From the NCBI GenBank assembly GCA_017625565.1, contig JAGAKN010000018.1, forward strand, positions 1 through 53,889: a DNA stretch of 53,889 bases. Reading direction: 5' to 3'. The stretch is from Clostridia bacterium (lineage in GTDB: Bacteria > Bacillota > Clostridia > Christensenellales > Borkfalkiaceae). The notes beneath the pieces are model-generated. The model saw only the letters and a program-made list of their open reading frames with translations. It had not been told where the DNA came from and did no database searches. The number at the start of each line of letters is the position of its first letter. Position 1 is the first letter of the stretch. Position numbers and translations under genes: made by a program. Shown piece by piece: positions 34,699 to 43,830 of the stretch.

Positions 34699-34726
34699 AA
34701 GAAACCGCGAGATTTTGCGGTTTCTT
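34699..34726 (-). terminator. Partial terminator between binding protein and permease
   Basis: AAGAAACCGC/GCGGTTTCTT with an 8-nt loop and a TTTTCTT run on the minus strand. It likely trims read-through so that binding protein exceeds transporter, and may protect the mRNA end. Confidence 0.6.
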
Positions 34727-34734
34727 CGTCTGGT

Positions 34735-35550
34735 TTAGTCGTTCAAGCCGAGATGTTGCGCTACGAGCGCGTTAATCCCTTCTTCGCCAAGTTCCGCAAG
34801 TACTTCGTTGATCGCATTCAAGAGTTCCGTATCCCCCTTGGTGACACAGATCGCATACTGTTCTTCCGTTGCCGTTTCCGCGTCGTAATACAACGCCTTG
34901 CATACATAACCGCTGTTCGCGTTGCAAATGTATTGCGCGGGTAATTCGTCGACAACGACAACGTCCATACGATTCGCACCGATTGCGTCAACCGCAAGTT
35001 GCGCGTTGTCGTAAGGCGTGCACGCGCCCGTCGTACCCATCAATACGCCTTCAGAAATTTCATAATCCACAAACAAGTGCCCCGTCGTATCCCGTTGCAC
35101 CCCGATTTCTTGATCCATAAGCTCCGACCAATATACGCAAGACGTACCGTTGGTTGCCGTACTTACTTCGATATCCGTATTGCTCGCCTTATAAATCACG
35201 TATTGCACCGACGTATAATACGGGTTGGAGAAATCTACTTTCGCCGCGCGTTCGGGTGTAATGGTAATCCCTGCAGCACCACAATCGTAGCGTTTCCCGC
35301 TCGCCACATTGTCAATGATTACGTCGAAATCCGTATTTTCGAATTTTACTTTCTTGTCGAGTTTATCGCCGACCAAATTCATAATATCTACGTCAACACC
35401 CTTGATCGTTTTGCCGTCGTAATATTCAAACGGCGCAAAAAACGCATTGGTATCTACGTAAATCGTGTCCTCGTCACTACAAGACGTCGCCATAGTCAAC
35501 GTGCTCACCGCCATAACGCTAGCCAATAATACTTTACTAATCTTTTTCAT
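34735..35550 (-). CDS. Amino acid ABC transporter substrate-binding lipoprotein
   Basis: The 271 residues form an SBP_bac_3 family protein with lipobox ATSC (Cys24) and the signature motifs FEYYDGKTIKGVDVDIM, GITITPERAAKVDFSNPYY and ANRMDVVVVDE. It captures an amino acid outside the membrane for the permease/ATPase pair. The ligand is unknown. First gene of the operon. Confidence 0.94.
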   Translation of the reverse strand: MKKISKVLLASVMAVSTLTMATSCSDEDTIYVDTNAFFAPFEYYDGKTIKGVDVDIMNLVGDKLDKKVKFENTDFDVIIDNVASGKRYDCGAAGITITPERAAKVDFSNPYYTSVQYVIYKASNTDIEVSTATNGTSCVYWSELMDQEIGVQRDTTGHLFVDYEISEGVLMGTTGACTPYDNAQLAVDAIGANRMDVVVVDELPAQYICNANSGYVCKALYYDAETATEEQYAICVTKGDTELLNAINEVLAELGEEGINALVAQHLGLND

Positions 35551-35594
35551 AGTTTTTCACTATCTCCTTTTTCTATTTTCTAGATAATATCACT

Positions 35595-35623
35595 ATTATA
35601 CTACGATTTTTCCAACAAGTCAA
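35595..35623 (-). promoter_or_regulatory. Promoter of the amino acid importer operon
   Basis: On the minus strand, TTGACT (35618-35623), a 17-bp spacer and TATAAT (35595-35600). Confidence 0.75.
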
Positions 35624-35669
35624 TCGATTTTCTTTTTGAAAAGGGTTGAGTTTGTATAAAGAATACCGT

Positions 35670-37250
35670 TTATTCCGCTCTTTCTTCTTCTACTTGATCC
35701 ACTTTGGACGCTTTTGCGCGACTTCTCATGAATACGACAAACCCGACGAATAACGCCAAAGCAACCGCCCACATAATCAAACAACAAACTATACCGCCAA
35801 ACCGAGCGCATACCCCTGCCACTAAGTACGAAACGGTTGCAATTACCGCTACGACCAACGCATACGGGAGTTGCGTATTCACGTGCTCCACGTGATTGCA
35901 CTGCGCGCCTGCAGATGCTAAAATCGTTGTATCCGAAATCGGAGAAACGTGGTCCCCGAATACTGCCCCGCCAAGCGTTGCGGAAACCGTCAAAACCGAC
36001 ATCGTACCGCTACCGCCAAGGATTGCAACCGCTATCGGCACAAGCACGCCGAACGTACCCCAAGACGTTCCCGTCGAAAAGGCGATAAGTGCCGCCAAAG
36101 CGAAAAAGATCGCGGGGAATAAATACGTAGGGAAAGAGCTATCCGCCAAGTGTTTTTGCACAAACGCACGCGCATCGAGATATCCACCTTTCGCGCCCAT
36201 GATCCCCGACAACGACCAAGCAAACGTCAAAATTAGGATTGCAGGTACCATCGCTTTAAATCCGTCGGTGAAACTACCTGTGATTTCCTTAAAGGAAAGC
36301 ACTTTGCTAAGCATATAATACACCGCAATGATAATCAACGCAAACGTCGAACCGAGCGCCAAGGACATCCCTGCATCACAATTAGAAAACGCTTCGATTA
36401 CGTTAGACGATTGTAATTTGTTTCCAATTTCCCCCGTTTCCCAATTATAGAAAAAACCCGTATAAAGCATTCCGCCGATACAGCAAGCAATCAAAATCAA
36501 CACGGGGATCAACAAATGCCGTACTTTGCCGTTGGGTTTTGATTGATACATTTCTTCACCGTGTTCGTCGCTCTCTATCCCAGCATGTACGTCACCCGTC
36601 TTTTCCGCAATGACGTCGTTTTTCTTCATTTTCCCAAAGTCGAATTTCAAAAAGCAAAGGGTAAAGACCATCACGATCGTCAAAAGCGCGTAAACGTTAA
36701 ACGGAATGGTACTGATAAACACCATCAATCCGTCGCCTTCCAACTCCCCTGCAACCGCGGCAGCCCAACTCGAAATCGGTGCAATAATACAAACGGGCGC
36801 AGCTGTCGCGTCAATGATATACGCGAGCTTGGAGCGCGAAACTTTGTATTTATCCGTTACGGGACGCATAACCGAGCCTACCGTCAAACAGTTAAAATAA
36901 TCATCCACAAAGATCAAACAACCCAAACCCGCCGTCGCTGCAAGCGCGCCGTTTTTCGATTTGATTTTTTTACTCGCCCAGTCCCCGTAGGCTTTTGCTC
37001 CGCCCGATTTTTGCATCAAGACAACCAAAATCCCTAATACGACGAGAAAAACGATAATCGGAGTATTTTCCCCGACCTTATTGCTCATGACTTGATACAA
37101 GTGGAACATTCCCTTGATCGGATCACCGCTGGCATACATGAGCGCCCCGACGAAAATCCCGAAGAACAAGGAAACGTATACTTGTTTGGTCAATAACGCC
37201 AAAGCGATCGCAATGATTGCAGGCAAAAAAGCCCAAATCGTTCCTTCCAT
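35670..37250 (-). CDS. nhaC: NhaC-family Na+/H+ antiporter
   Basis: The 526 residues have about 12 membrane helices and the family motifs FVDDYFNCLTVGSVMRP, STGTSWGTFG and FGDHVSPISDTT. It exchanges sodium for protons, or in some relatives amino acids or organic acids. The ATG at 37250, behind GGAGA, fits the conserved N-terminus; an upstream start in frame is rejected. The C-terminal tail is charged and hydrophilic. Own promoter; single gene. Confidence 0.92.
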   Translation of the reverse strand: MEGTIWAFLPAIIAIALALLTKQVYVSLFFGIFVGALMYASGDPIKGMFHLYQVMSNKVGENTPIIVFLVVLGILVVLMQKSGGAKAYGDWASKKIKSKNGALAATAGLGCLIFVDDYFNCLTVGSVMRPVTDKYKVSRSKLAYIIDATAAPVCIIAPISSWAAAVAGELEGDGLMVFISTIPFNVYALLTIVMVFTLCFLKFDFGKMKKNDVIAEKTGDVHAGIESDEHGEEMYQSKPNGKVRHLLIPVLILIACCIGGMLYTGFFYNWETGEIGNKLQSSNVIEAFSNCDAGMSLALGSTFALIIIAVYYMLSKVLSFKEITGSFTDGFKAMVPAILILTFAWSLSGIMGAKGGYLDARAFVQKHLADSSFPTYLFPAIFFALAALIAFSTGTSWGTFGVLVPIAVAILGGSGTMSVLTVSATLGGAVFGDHVSPISDTTILASAGAQCNHVEHVNTQLPYALVVAVIATVSYLVAGVCARFGGIVCCLIMWAVALALFVGFVVFMRSRAKASKVDQVEEERAE

Positions 37251-37282
37251 AATTTTCTCCTTCGTTATCAAATATCTTGAAA

Positions 37283-37311
37283 AGTATACCACGAATAGCT
37301 TATTTTGTCAA
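37283..37311 (-). promoter_or_regulatory. Promoter of the NhaC gene
   Basis: On the minus strand, TTGACA (37306-37311), a 17-bp spacer and TATACT (37283-37288). Confidence 0.8.
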
Positions 37312-37350
37312 CAACTTTGATAATCCTTGAGCAAAAAGCTTAAACGGAAA

Positions 37351-37380
37351 ACCCCGTTGCGCTGGCAAGCGCAACGGGGT
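37351..37380 (-). terminator. Terminator of the esterase lipoprotein gene
   Basis: ACCCCGTTGCGC pairs with GCGCAACGGGGT over a 6-nt loop, with TTTTCC on the minus strand. Confidence 0.75.
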
Positions 37381-37399
37381 ATATCTAAATTGAACCCAT

Positions 37400-39004
37400 T
37401 TAAACGTCTAAAGTTTGAATATATCGAACAAGCGAATTGCCCCAAATCTTTTGCGCCGATACACTCGGATGCCCTGCCCCGCCTGACGCATTCGCATCAA
37501 AAAGGAAGGGATTGTAGACAATTTTCTCATCTTTCATATTCTCTACAGCAGTTTTAATACCGCTATCAATCACGCTATTTTTTCCCAACATGCCGTATAA
37601 ACAAATCACGTACGCATTCGGATTTTTTTGCCGAATATAGGTCAAAAATTCTTGGTAATCGTTTGGAAAAATATCCCCGTAATCAGCTCCGCCATCAGAA
37701 AGATACGATCCTTCGTTTGTACCTAAATTTAAAACAATAATATCCGGATTAAAATCGAAAGCATATTCCTCCGTTTTTACGTTAGAAATTCGTTTATACA
37801 TGGTTGCCATATTTATATTACGTTGCCAATAATACGCTTTCGTGCAGATCCCATTAAGTGCAATCGTAGAATAGTTGGCATTCAGTTCTTGTGCAGCAAA
37901 ATACGCATACGTGCTAGTACAATCGGAGATCTCCACACTATATGGAGCCCCCGGTGCACCAAGTACGGCGTACCCCGTCGTAATCGAATCCCCGATGAAT
38001 TCTATTTTTAAATCGGATTTTTCGGCAACCGTCGCAAACGCCGCAGCTTCAAAAGAAACAAGTGTCCAGCTTTGAGCTTCCGTAGCCTGGACAATACGGA
38101 TTTTATGGTAGCCGTCCATTAAGTTTTCCGCAACCGTATACTTTTTTGTCCCCGCACTGATGGACAATCTCGTACCCGTCGTTGCATCATCGACAAACAC
38201 TTGCATATACGTTTTCGCAGACGAATACAAATTGACTGACAACGACGTACCGATAATCGCCAACTCTACAGCGCTCGCCACGTGATCAAGATGTAATCTG
38301 TTGCTTGACACATAGCTTCTTCCGTATATATTGATATATTTTTCATCAAAAGAATTGACGTTTTCCGCCGTAATAGACGTCGCCACAAACACTTGTAATG
38401 TTTTCACAATCGTGCCATAAGCAACGGTAATCGTCGCGTTCCCGCCACCAACAGCCGTAATTTCCCCGTTGTTGACCGTTGCCACGTTCGGATCTTCCGA
38501 CGTCCAAACGAGTTGCGCGTTCTTATCCTTGCTGCTTCCTATGTATGCCGTCGCAGCCACGCTAACGTTCTCGCCTATCAATAAACCTACGAACTCTCGC
38601 GACAACACCAGTTTTCTCGAACGCATTGTCACGTTTATGGTAGCTTTTACACTCTTTTCGCCATACGCGATGGTTATATGAGCCGTACCAGCAGAAACTC
38701 CCGTCACAGTTCCTTGATTGTTGACAGTCGCCACACTCTCGTTGTCGGACTCAAACGTCAAAAGCCCTAAATCCGCCGAACGACCATCCACCGTGAATTC
38801 AATTTGCAACGTAACATTTTGCCCGTCAACTACAGAATAATTCGACCGAAATAAACTTAAGGAACATTCCTCCTGTACAGATGACGACGAGAAAGATGAA
38901 GATGAATCGGATAACGATGCATCACTCTTTTTTCCGCAACCACCTATCAGTAAGGAACAAAACAAACAACTAGCTACAATGAAACATTGAATACGTTTAA
39001 ACAT
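37400..39004 (-). CDS. Lipoprotein with two Big_2 domains and a CE2-like SGNH esterase
   Basis: The 534 residues start with a lipobox (LIGGC, Cys23) and a Ser-rich linker. Two bacterial Ig-like group 2 modules follow (about 50-128 and 131-207), then a jelly-roll domain (~215-325) and a C-terminal SGNH hydrolase with IEFIGDSIT (Ser340), LGTNE (Asn430) and GHPS (His512). Jelly roll plus SGNH is the layout of CE2 acetyl esterases, which remove acetyl groups from xylan or glucomannan. The catalytic residues are all present, unlike the SGNH protein at 1760. It should act on glycans at the cell surface. Own promoter. Confidence 0.88.
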   Translation of the reverse strand: MFKRIQCFIVASCLFCSLLIGGCGKKSDASLSDSSSSFSSSSVQEECSLSLFRSNYSVVDGQNVTLQIEFTVDGRSADLGLLTFESDNESVATVNNQGTVTGVSAGTAHITIAYGEKSVKATINVTMRSRKLVLSREFVGLLIGENVSVAATAYIGSSKDKNAQLVWTSEDPNVATVNNGEITAVGGGNATITVAYGTIVKTLQVFVATSITAENVNSFDEKYINIYGRSYVSSNRLHLDHVASAVELAIIGTSLSVNLYSSAKTYMQVFVDDATTGTRLSISAGTKKYTVAENLMDGYHKIRIVQATEAQSWTLVSFEAAAFATVAEKSDLKIEFIGDSITTGYAVLGAPGAPYSVEISDCTSTYAYFAAQELNANYSTIALNGICTKAYYWQRNINMATMYKRISNVKTEEYAFDFNPDIIVLNLGTNEGSYLSDGGADYGDIFPNDYQEFLTYIRQKNPNAYVICLYGMLGKNSVIDSGIKTAVENMKDEKIVYNPFLFDANASGGAGHPSVSAQKIWGNSLVRYIQTLDV

Positions 39005-39026
39005 TTTCCACCCTCCATATATAATG

Positions 39027-39055
39027 ATTATATACTACGTCCTTTTTATTGTCAA
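39027..39055 (-). promoter_or_regulatory. Promoter of the esterase lipoprotein gene
   Basis: On the minus strand, TTGACA (39050-39055), a 17-bp spacer and TATAAT (39027-39032): full consensus. The stretch up to 39263 is AT-rich and empty. Confidence 0.85.
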
Positions 39056-39263
39056 GCAAATTAATATTTTTTATAGAAATAAAGTAAATCAGGATTAGGA
39101 TTCAAGCATTTTGCTAGGCTATTGGTTAAAATATTTGTATAGAAAACGAAATTTAAAAAACAAGATTGCGTGAAGAATTAAGCATTAGTGATTTAGCAAC
39201 GATAACAAAATTTTATCAAAATAAGCAAAAAAGGGATTAAAAAAACCAAAAATGCAAAAAAAG

Positions 39264-39294
39264 AAGTGAAATCGTCGTTAGACAAATTTCACTT
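39264..39294 (-). terminator. Terminator of the tRNA-Pro gene
   Basis: AAGTGAAAT/ATTTCACTT with a 13-nt loop, followed on the minus strand by CTTTTTTTG, starting 7 nt after the tRNA. Confidence 0.75.
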
Positions 39295-39300
39295 ACTTTT

Positions 39301-39377
39301 TGGTTGAGGCGACGGGACTTGAACCCACGACCTTTTGGTCCCTAACCAAACGCGCTACCAAGCTGCGCTACGCCTCA
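39301..39377 (-). tRNA. tRNA-Pro with AGG anticodon
   Basis: 77 nt with encoded CCA. Acceptor TGAGGCG/CGCCTCA, D stem GCGC/GCGC, anticodon stem TTTGG/CCAAA with loop TTAGGGA, and T loop TTCAAGT. The body is very close to the usual bacterial tRNA-Pro(UGG), but the wobble base is A, giving AGG. The first pair is U1-A72 in place of the normal C1-G72 of bacterial tRNA-Pro. Confidence 0.9.
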
Positions 39378-39425
39378 ATGTGTATATGCCATTCCGTAAT
39401 TCCCTTACGCTCAATAGCATAATAC

Positions 39426-39454
39426 ATTATACCCACATCAACGCTTTTAGTCAA
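39426..39454 (-). promoter_or_regulatory. Promoter of the tRNA-Pro gene
   Basis: On the minus strand, TTGACT (39449-39454), a 17-bp spacer and TATAAT (39426-39431). Confidence 0.8.
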
Positions 39455-39500
39455 GCGTTTTTCCCTGCTTTTTTTAACTTTTTTTAAAAAACTCTTTGTA

Positions 39501-42278
39501 TCACGGAATAATCAAATGAAATACTTTCACAAGACAAACCGACGTCGGGAAAATCATGAAGAATCCGACTACGCCGATCGCCAACAATATCCCCGACCAA
39601 GCAATAACGCCCGAACACTTCTCTAATAATTTAGTCTTTTTTAACACCAACCAAACCGCGCACAAACCAACCAACGCACCACCGATACCAACGCCCATCC
39701 ATTTTACGTAAGGCGACGAATAGGTGAATTCCACGACGTTTTCGCCTTCTTCAAGTTCTACCGCTAAAAACCGCAAATCGTTCTCAACGAGCGACGCTTT
39801 CTTGCCGTTGATTGTCACTTGATATCCGTCCGACGCAACGAAGTTCAAAAACAAATATTCCCCCGCGCTTGCCGTCACACTCGCCGTAATCCGACCTTTG
39901 CCTACTTTCACGTCCGCGGAGCGCGTCCAAAGGTATTCGCTAAGCTCTCGCGTGGCTTTTACCGTCACTAATTCCCGACTGTCCACAAGATCCAAGCTTT
40001 CCATTTCCACCAAAGTTTTTCCGCGTAAATATTCGTACAGCTTTTGTTGATTTCTCTTACGATAAAGGGAGTTATTTTCATTCGGCTCGCTAAAGCGGAT
40101 ATTCGCGTCTTTCACTGTATATCCAAGCGGAAAAACGAGCGTATTTTCGTACACGCAATAATCCCCGTCTGAAAGCTGGATTTCTTTGCCGTCCGCGCCC
40201 ATCACCATAACCGGTTTCATATACGAACCATACCCAACGTCGTCAAAGGTTTCCTTTTTCTCCTTGGGGATAAAGAAATATTTGTACCCCATAAAACTAT
40301 CACCGAACGCTTCGTTGCGGTTTTGTTTGTCGGGATTATGCGCGCTCTTGAACGTGTTTTTTCCGTTCCCTGCAAACCCGAATAAGTGATACGTAGCGAA
40401 ATTGTCTTCGTCGATCACCGACGAGAATACACTGAAGGAGTTGGTATTGCCCGTGAACGGAGCGTTCGCCGTCAAGCGATCGCTGTAATCCTTGACGCGG
40501 AAATACCCGTCGTCCATTGCATTCAACTGCGCGCTGATCGTTTGATAATTCCCAAGCGCGACGTGTTGCGTGGATAAATTCCCGATTACGAGCTGATTGT
40601 TAAAGAACAAAACCTGAATCCCCACGACAACCATTAAAACGATGGAGGTCAAGCGTGGGCTGACCTTGCGGATAGAAACGAAATAACACCCCAAGCCTGC
40701 AACGATAAACACGACGATGAATACGACGATAATCACTTCCAATCCACCTAAGGAATGTGCAAATCTCGGCGAAAAACTTTCCAAAGACGCAAGCGTATCC
40801 GAGTCCTTAGTGAAATTGCTTAAGAAGTCTACATACCATTCATAGGACGTATATACCCCCAAAAATATCGCCGCGATAATCCCTACTACGATCAGGAGTA
40901 CCGACATAATTTTCGCGCTCTGTTCCCTTTTCGACCAACATTGACCTACCCCGCCAAGGCTTTCGGTTTCGGGCGAAAGCGTTTGTTGCTCCTCCGACTT
41001 TTTCTTTGACGTAAGGAATTTCGGGAGCGCGAACAATCTCGTTCCTTCAAACGAATGTGCAGGCTTATAGCAAAGCCCTTCCAACGCCAAGCACGCACCA
41101 CCGAGAAAATACAAAGACGTCAAGAACCCAAAACGCAACGCGTACGACATATATGAACCCATATTCATGAGTAGCATCGCTTCGTCCACCACGTTCGGCA
41201 ATAGAACGAAAACGCCTGCAATCAACATAAACTTCGCAAACGGATCTCGCAATCCGCGACGGAAAAACCATACAATCGTCAAAATAAAGAATACGGAATC
41301 TGCCAAAATATACGACCATTTCGCATATAACGCTTGCGTAAAATGCTCGGTAAACGCAGAAGAAGAAAACTCTCCGATGGATTCTGCTCCTTTCGGATAA
41401 GAAAAACCGTACCAGAAATTTTCAAATAACGCTCCACCGCGCGCACTGTTCGTATACGCCGATAACGCCGGCAAAAGAACAGGCAAAGCAAGCAGTATCG
41501 CCACTACAAACGAAACGCAAAGCTTGGATATAAAGCGGTTGCGATCTTGCTTTTTTACGCAGAAAAGCGCATAAGCAATTAGTATAGGGAATACGGTAAA
41601 CATCGAAAAACACGCGATGGAAAAGCACGTATAAATACAACACGCAATCAGGATTGAGAAAGGCAAAAATTTCCCCGTTTGCACAAATCGCTTAAAAGCC
41701 CCTACGCAAAACGGCAAATAAAACAAAAAATCCATCCAGTTGATATACGTATTGGCAACGAACGTATATCCGCAATAGGTGTACACAACCCCTACCGCAA
41801 CACATAAATAATCGGGAATACCCTGAAAAAGTTTTTTTGCAAACCACGTCCCCGCGACGGCAATCGTCATTAACTTACACGCCATTACTACGACGCTTGC
41901 TTGCGCCACCATTCCGTCCCCGAAAATCAAAAATAGGAAACTGAACGGACTGATAAAGAAATATAAGAACGTCCCCGTCACGTCCGCTCCGCCCATAATC
42001 GCGTAAGAATACGTCAACGTGGATTTGCCTTGGAATACGTCGAATAAATGCTCGATAAACGGGCAAATTTGCGCGGATAAATCATAGCTAGCTACGGTGT
42101 ACTTTTTCCCAAACGGATATACTTTTTCTTGAAACAACGCAGCCGTATACATCGCTAAGACAATCAGCGACGCAAAAATCAACGCATAGTTCCTATCAAA
42201 AAACGCGCTGATCCGTTCTCTAAAATTCTGTTTTCCTGCTCGTTCCACCGTCAAAACGGTTTGTTTTTCTTTTTCCAT
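39501..42278 (-). CDS. YfhO-family membrane protein
   Basis: The 925 residues have about 13 membrane helices and a large extracellular domain (~570-850), the layout of YfhO, a GT-C-like protein. In Bacilli, YfhO is needed to glycosylate lipoteichoic acid. Features seen: N-terminal FPFGK-type segment VYPFGKKYTVASYDLSAQ, the FLYFFISPFSFLF helix, and FVNDG-like GYQVTINGKKASLVE in the extracellular C-terminal part. Role here is probably decoration of a cell-surface polymer (inference). Single gene with own promoter. Confidence 0.88.
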   Translation of the reverse strand: MEKEKQTVLTVERAGKQNFRERISAFFDRNYALIFASLIVLAMYTAALFQEKVYPFGKKYTVASYDLSAQICPFIEHLFDVFQGKSTLTYSYAIMGGADVTGTFLYFFISPFSFLFLIFGDGMVAQASVVVMACKLMTIAVAGTWFAKKLFQGIPDYLCVAVGVVYTYCGYTFVANTYINWMDFLFYLPFCVGAFKRFVQTGKFLPFSILIACCIYTCFSIACFSMFTVFPILIAYALFCVKKQDRNRFISKLCVSFVVAILLALPVLLPALSAYTNSARGGALFENFWYGFSYPKGAESIGEFSSSAFTEHFTQALYAKWSYILADSVFFILTIVWFFRRGLRDPFAKFMLIAGVFVLLPNVVDEAMLLMNMGSYMSYALRFGFLTSLYFLGGACLALEGLCYKPAHSFEGTRLFALPKFLTSKKKSEEQQTLSPETESLGGVGQCWSKREQSAKIMSVLLIVVGIIAAIFLGVYTSYEWYVDFLSNFTKDSDTLASLESFSPRFAHSLGGLEVIIVVFIVVFIVAGLGCYFVSIRKVSPRLTSIVLMVVVGIQVLFFNNQLVIGNLSTQHVALGNYQTISAQLNAMDDGYFRVKDYSDRLTANAPFTGNTNSFSVFSSVIDEDNFATYHLFGFAGNGKNTFKSAHNPDKQNRNEAFGDSFMGYKYFFIPKEKKETFDDVGYGSYMKPVMVMGADGKEIQLSDGDYCVYENTLVFPLGYTVKDANIRFSEPNENNSLYRKRNQQKLYEYLRGKTLVEMESLDLVDSRELVTVKATRELSEYLWTRSADVKVGKGRITASVTASAGEYLFLNFVASDGYQVTINGKKASLVENDLRFLAVELEEGENVVEFTYSSPYVKWMGVGIGGALVGLCAVWLVLKKTKLLEKCSGVIAWSGILLAIGVVGFFMIFPTSVCLVKVFHLIIP

Positions 42279-42284
42279 ACGCTT

Positions 42285-42313
42285 ATTTTAGCACTTTTTT
42301 TTATCCAAGTCAA
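42285..42313 (-). promoter_or_regulatory. Promoter of the YfhO gene
   Basis: On the minus strand, TTGACT (42308-42313), a 17-bp spacer and TAAAAT (42285-42290). Confidence 0.65.
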
Positions 42314-42417
42314 TGAAAAGCGCTCTCTAAAAAATAAAAGGGAAACAACGGAATTGCCCAAGCGTGAATTCTCCCTTAAAAAATATTCAAAATCTTTTTA
42401 TTTTCCTTGTATTTTGT

Positions 42418-42446
42418 TTGCTTTTTCTCTCGTTTGGTAGTATAAT
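42418..42446 (+). promoter_or_regulatory. Promoter of the Kef-type antiporter gene
   Basis: TTGCTT (42418-42423), a 17-bp spacer and TATAAT (42441-42446). Confidence 0.65.
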
Positions 42447-42478
42447 GTTTCACGAATTAAACATTTTGGAGATTTTTT

Positions 42479-43768
42479 ATGGAAATTTTACTCAGTTTAT
42501 CCATTGCACTACTCGGTGGACTGATGCTTTCCCGTTTGGCAAAGCTACTCCAACTTCCTGCGGTCACCGCATATCTCGTCACGGGGATTTTGGTCGGCCC
42601 GTATCTTTTGGGAAAATTCGGCGTAGACGGCTTAGGATTCACAAGCCTTGCCAACGTCGAGTCCTACTCCATCGTTTGTGACGTCGCGCTCGGGTTCATC
42701 GCTTTCTCGATCGGCAACGAGTTCCGTCTTTCGCAACTGAAAAAGATCGGTAAACAAGCCATGGCTATCGGCATTTTGCAGGCGATTATCACGACTTTGC
42801 TCGTTGACGCGGCTTTAATCGGCTTACATTTCGCTATGCCCGACAAACTGCCTTTGCCAGCAGCCATTACACTCGGCGCAATCGCCGCAGCAACTGCGCC
42901 TGCCGCAACATTGATGGTTGTAAAACAATACAAAGCAAAAGGCCCTGTCACGGATATCCTTTTGCCCGTTGTAGCCTTAGACGACGCCGTAGGTTTGATC
43001 GTATTTGCAATTTCTTTCGGTATTGCAAACGCTTTGAGCGTCGGCGCAGTGAGCGTCGTTTCCGTTGCAGTAGAACCGCTGTTGGAAGTTGTACTCTCGC
43101 TCGGTTTAGGCTTTGTTATGGGGCTTGCGTTTACGTTATGCGAACGGTTTTTCCACTCTCGTTCCAAACGGCTTTCCGTTTCTATCGGGTTCGTTTTGCT
43201 GACGATTGCCTTATCGATGTTGAAATTTAAAATCGGTAGCGTACATATCTCCTTCTCTTCCCTGTTGACTTGCATGATGCTCGGCACGGTATTTTGCAAC
43301 GTATGCGATTTCTCGGAAGAATTAATGGATCGTGTCGACCGTTGGACTGCGCCCATTTTCGTGCTCTTCTTCGTATTGAGTGGCGCGGAGCTCAAACTTT
43401 CCGTATTCACCGATCTTATGATCGTTTTAATCGGCGTCGTGTATATCCTTTCCCGTTCGATCGGAAAATACGTCGGCGCGTACAGTAGCGCAAAGCTTAC
43501 AAAATGTGATAAGAATATCGTCAAATATCTCGGGATTACGTTATTACCGCAAGCCGGCGTTGCGTTGGGTATGGCAATGAAAGCGCAAGCCTTGCCCGCA
43601 GGTGGTGGCTTGGTGGAAAGCATTACGTTATTCGCCGTACTTATCTACGAATTGATCGGACCGTTGTTGACGAAAATCGCACTCACGAAAGCGGGCGATA
43701 TTAACCCCGAAGGCAAAACGAGCGCTAGACACGAACACGCAAAAAAGAAAAAAGAACTTACGCAATAA
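42479..43768 (+). CDS. Cation:proton antiporter, CPA2/Kef type
   Basis: The 429 residues have about 12 membrane helices. The pattern AVTAYLVTGILVGPYLLG is typical of the CPA2 N-terminus, and VALDDAVGLIVFAISFG carries the paired acidic residues of the ion-binding site. There is no TrkA-N or TrkA-C regulatory domain, so it is the short form. The C-terminus is basic. ATG behind TTGGAG. Confidence 0.9.
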   Translation: MEILLSLSIALLGGLMLSRLAKLLQLPAVTAYLVTGILVGPYLLGKFGVDGLGFTSLANVESYSIVCDVALGFIAFSIGNEFRLSQLKKIGKQAMAIGILQAIITTLLVDAALIGLHFAMPDKLPLPAAITLGAIAAATAPAATLMVVKQYKAKGPVTDILLPVVALDDAVGLIVFAISFGIANALSVGAVSVVSVAVEPLLEVVLSLGLGFVMGLAFTLCERFFHSRSKRLSVSIGFVLLTIALSMLKFKIGSVHISFSSLLTCMMLGTVFCNVCDFSEELMDRVDRWTAPIFVLFFVLSGAELKLSVFTDLMIVLIGVVYILSRSIGKYVGAYSSAKLTKCDKNIVKYLGITLLPQAGVALGMAMKAQALPAGGGLVESITLFAVLIYELIGPLLTKIALTKAGDINPEGKTSARHEHAKKKKELTQ

Positions 43769-43783
43769 AGTTTTCCGCATAGG

Positions 43784-43819
43784 AAAAGCGTCGTTTCAAA
43801 CGAAACGACGCTTTTTTTA
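43784..43819. terminator. Bidirectional terminator, antiporter / dehydrogenase
   Basis: AAAAGCGTCGTTTC-AAAC-GAAACGACGCTTTT with a T run. Confidence 0.85.
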
Positions 43820-43830
43820 TTTACTTCGTA

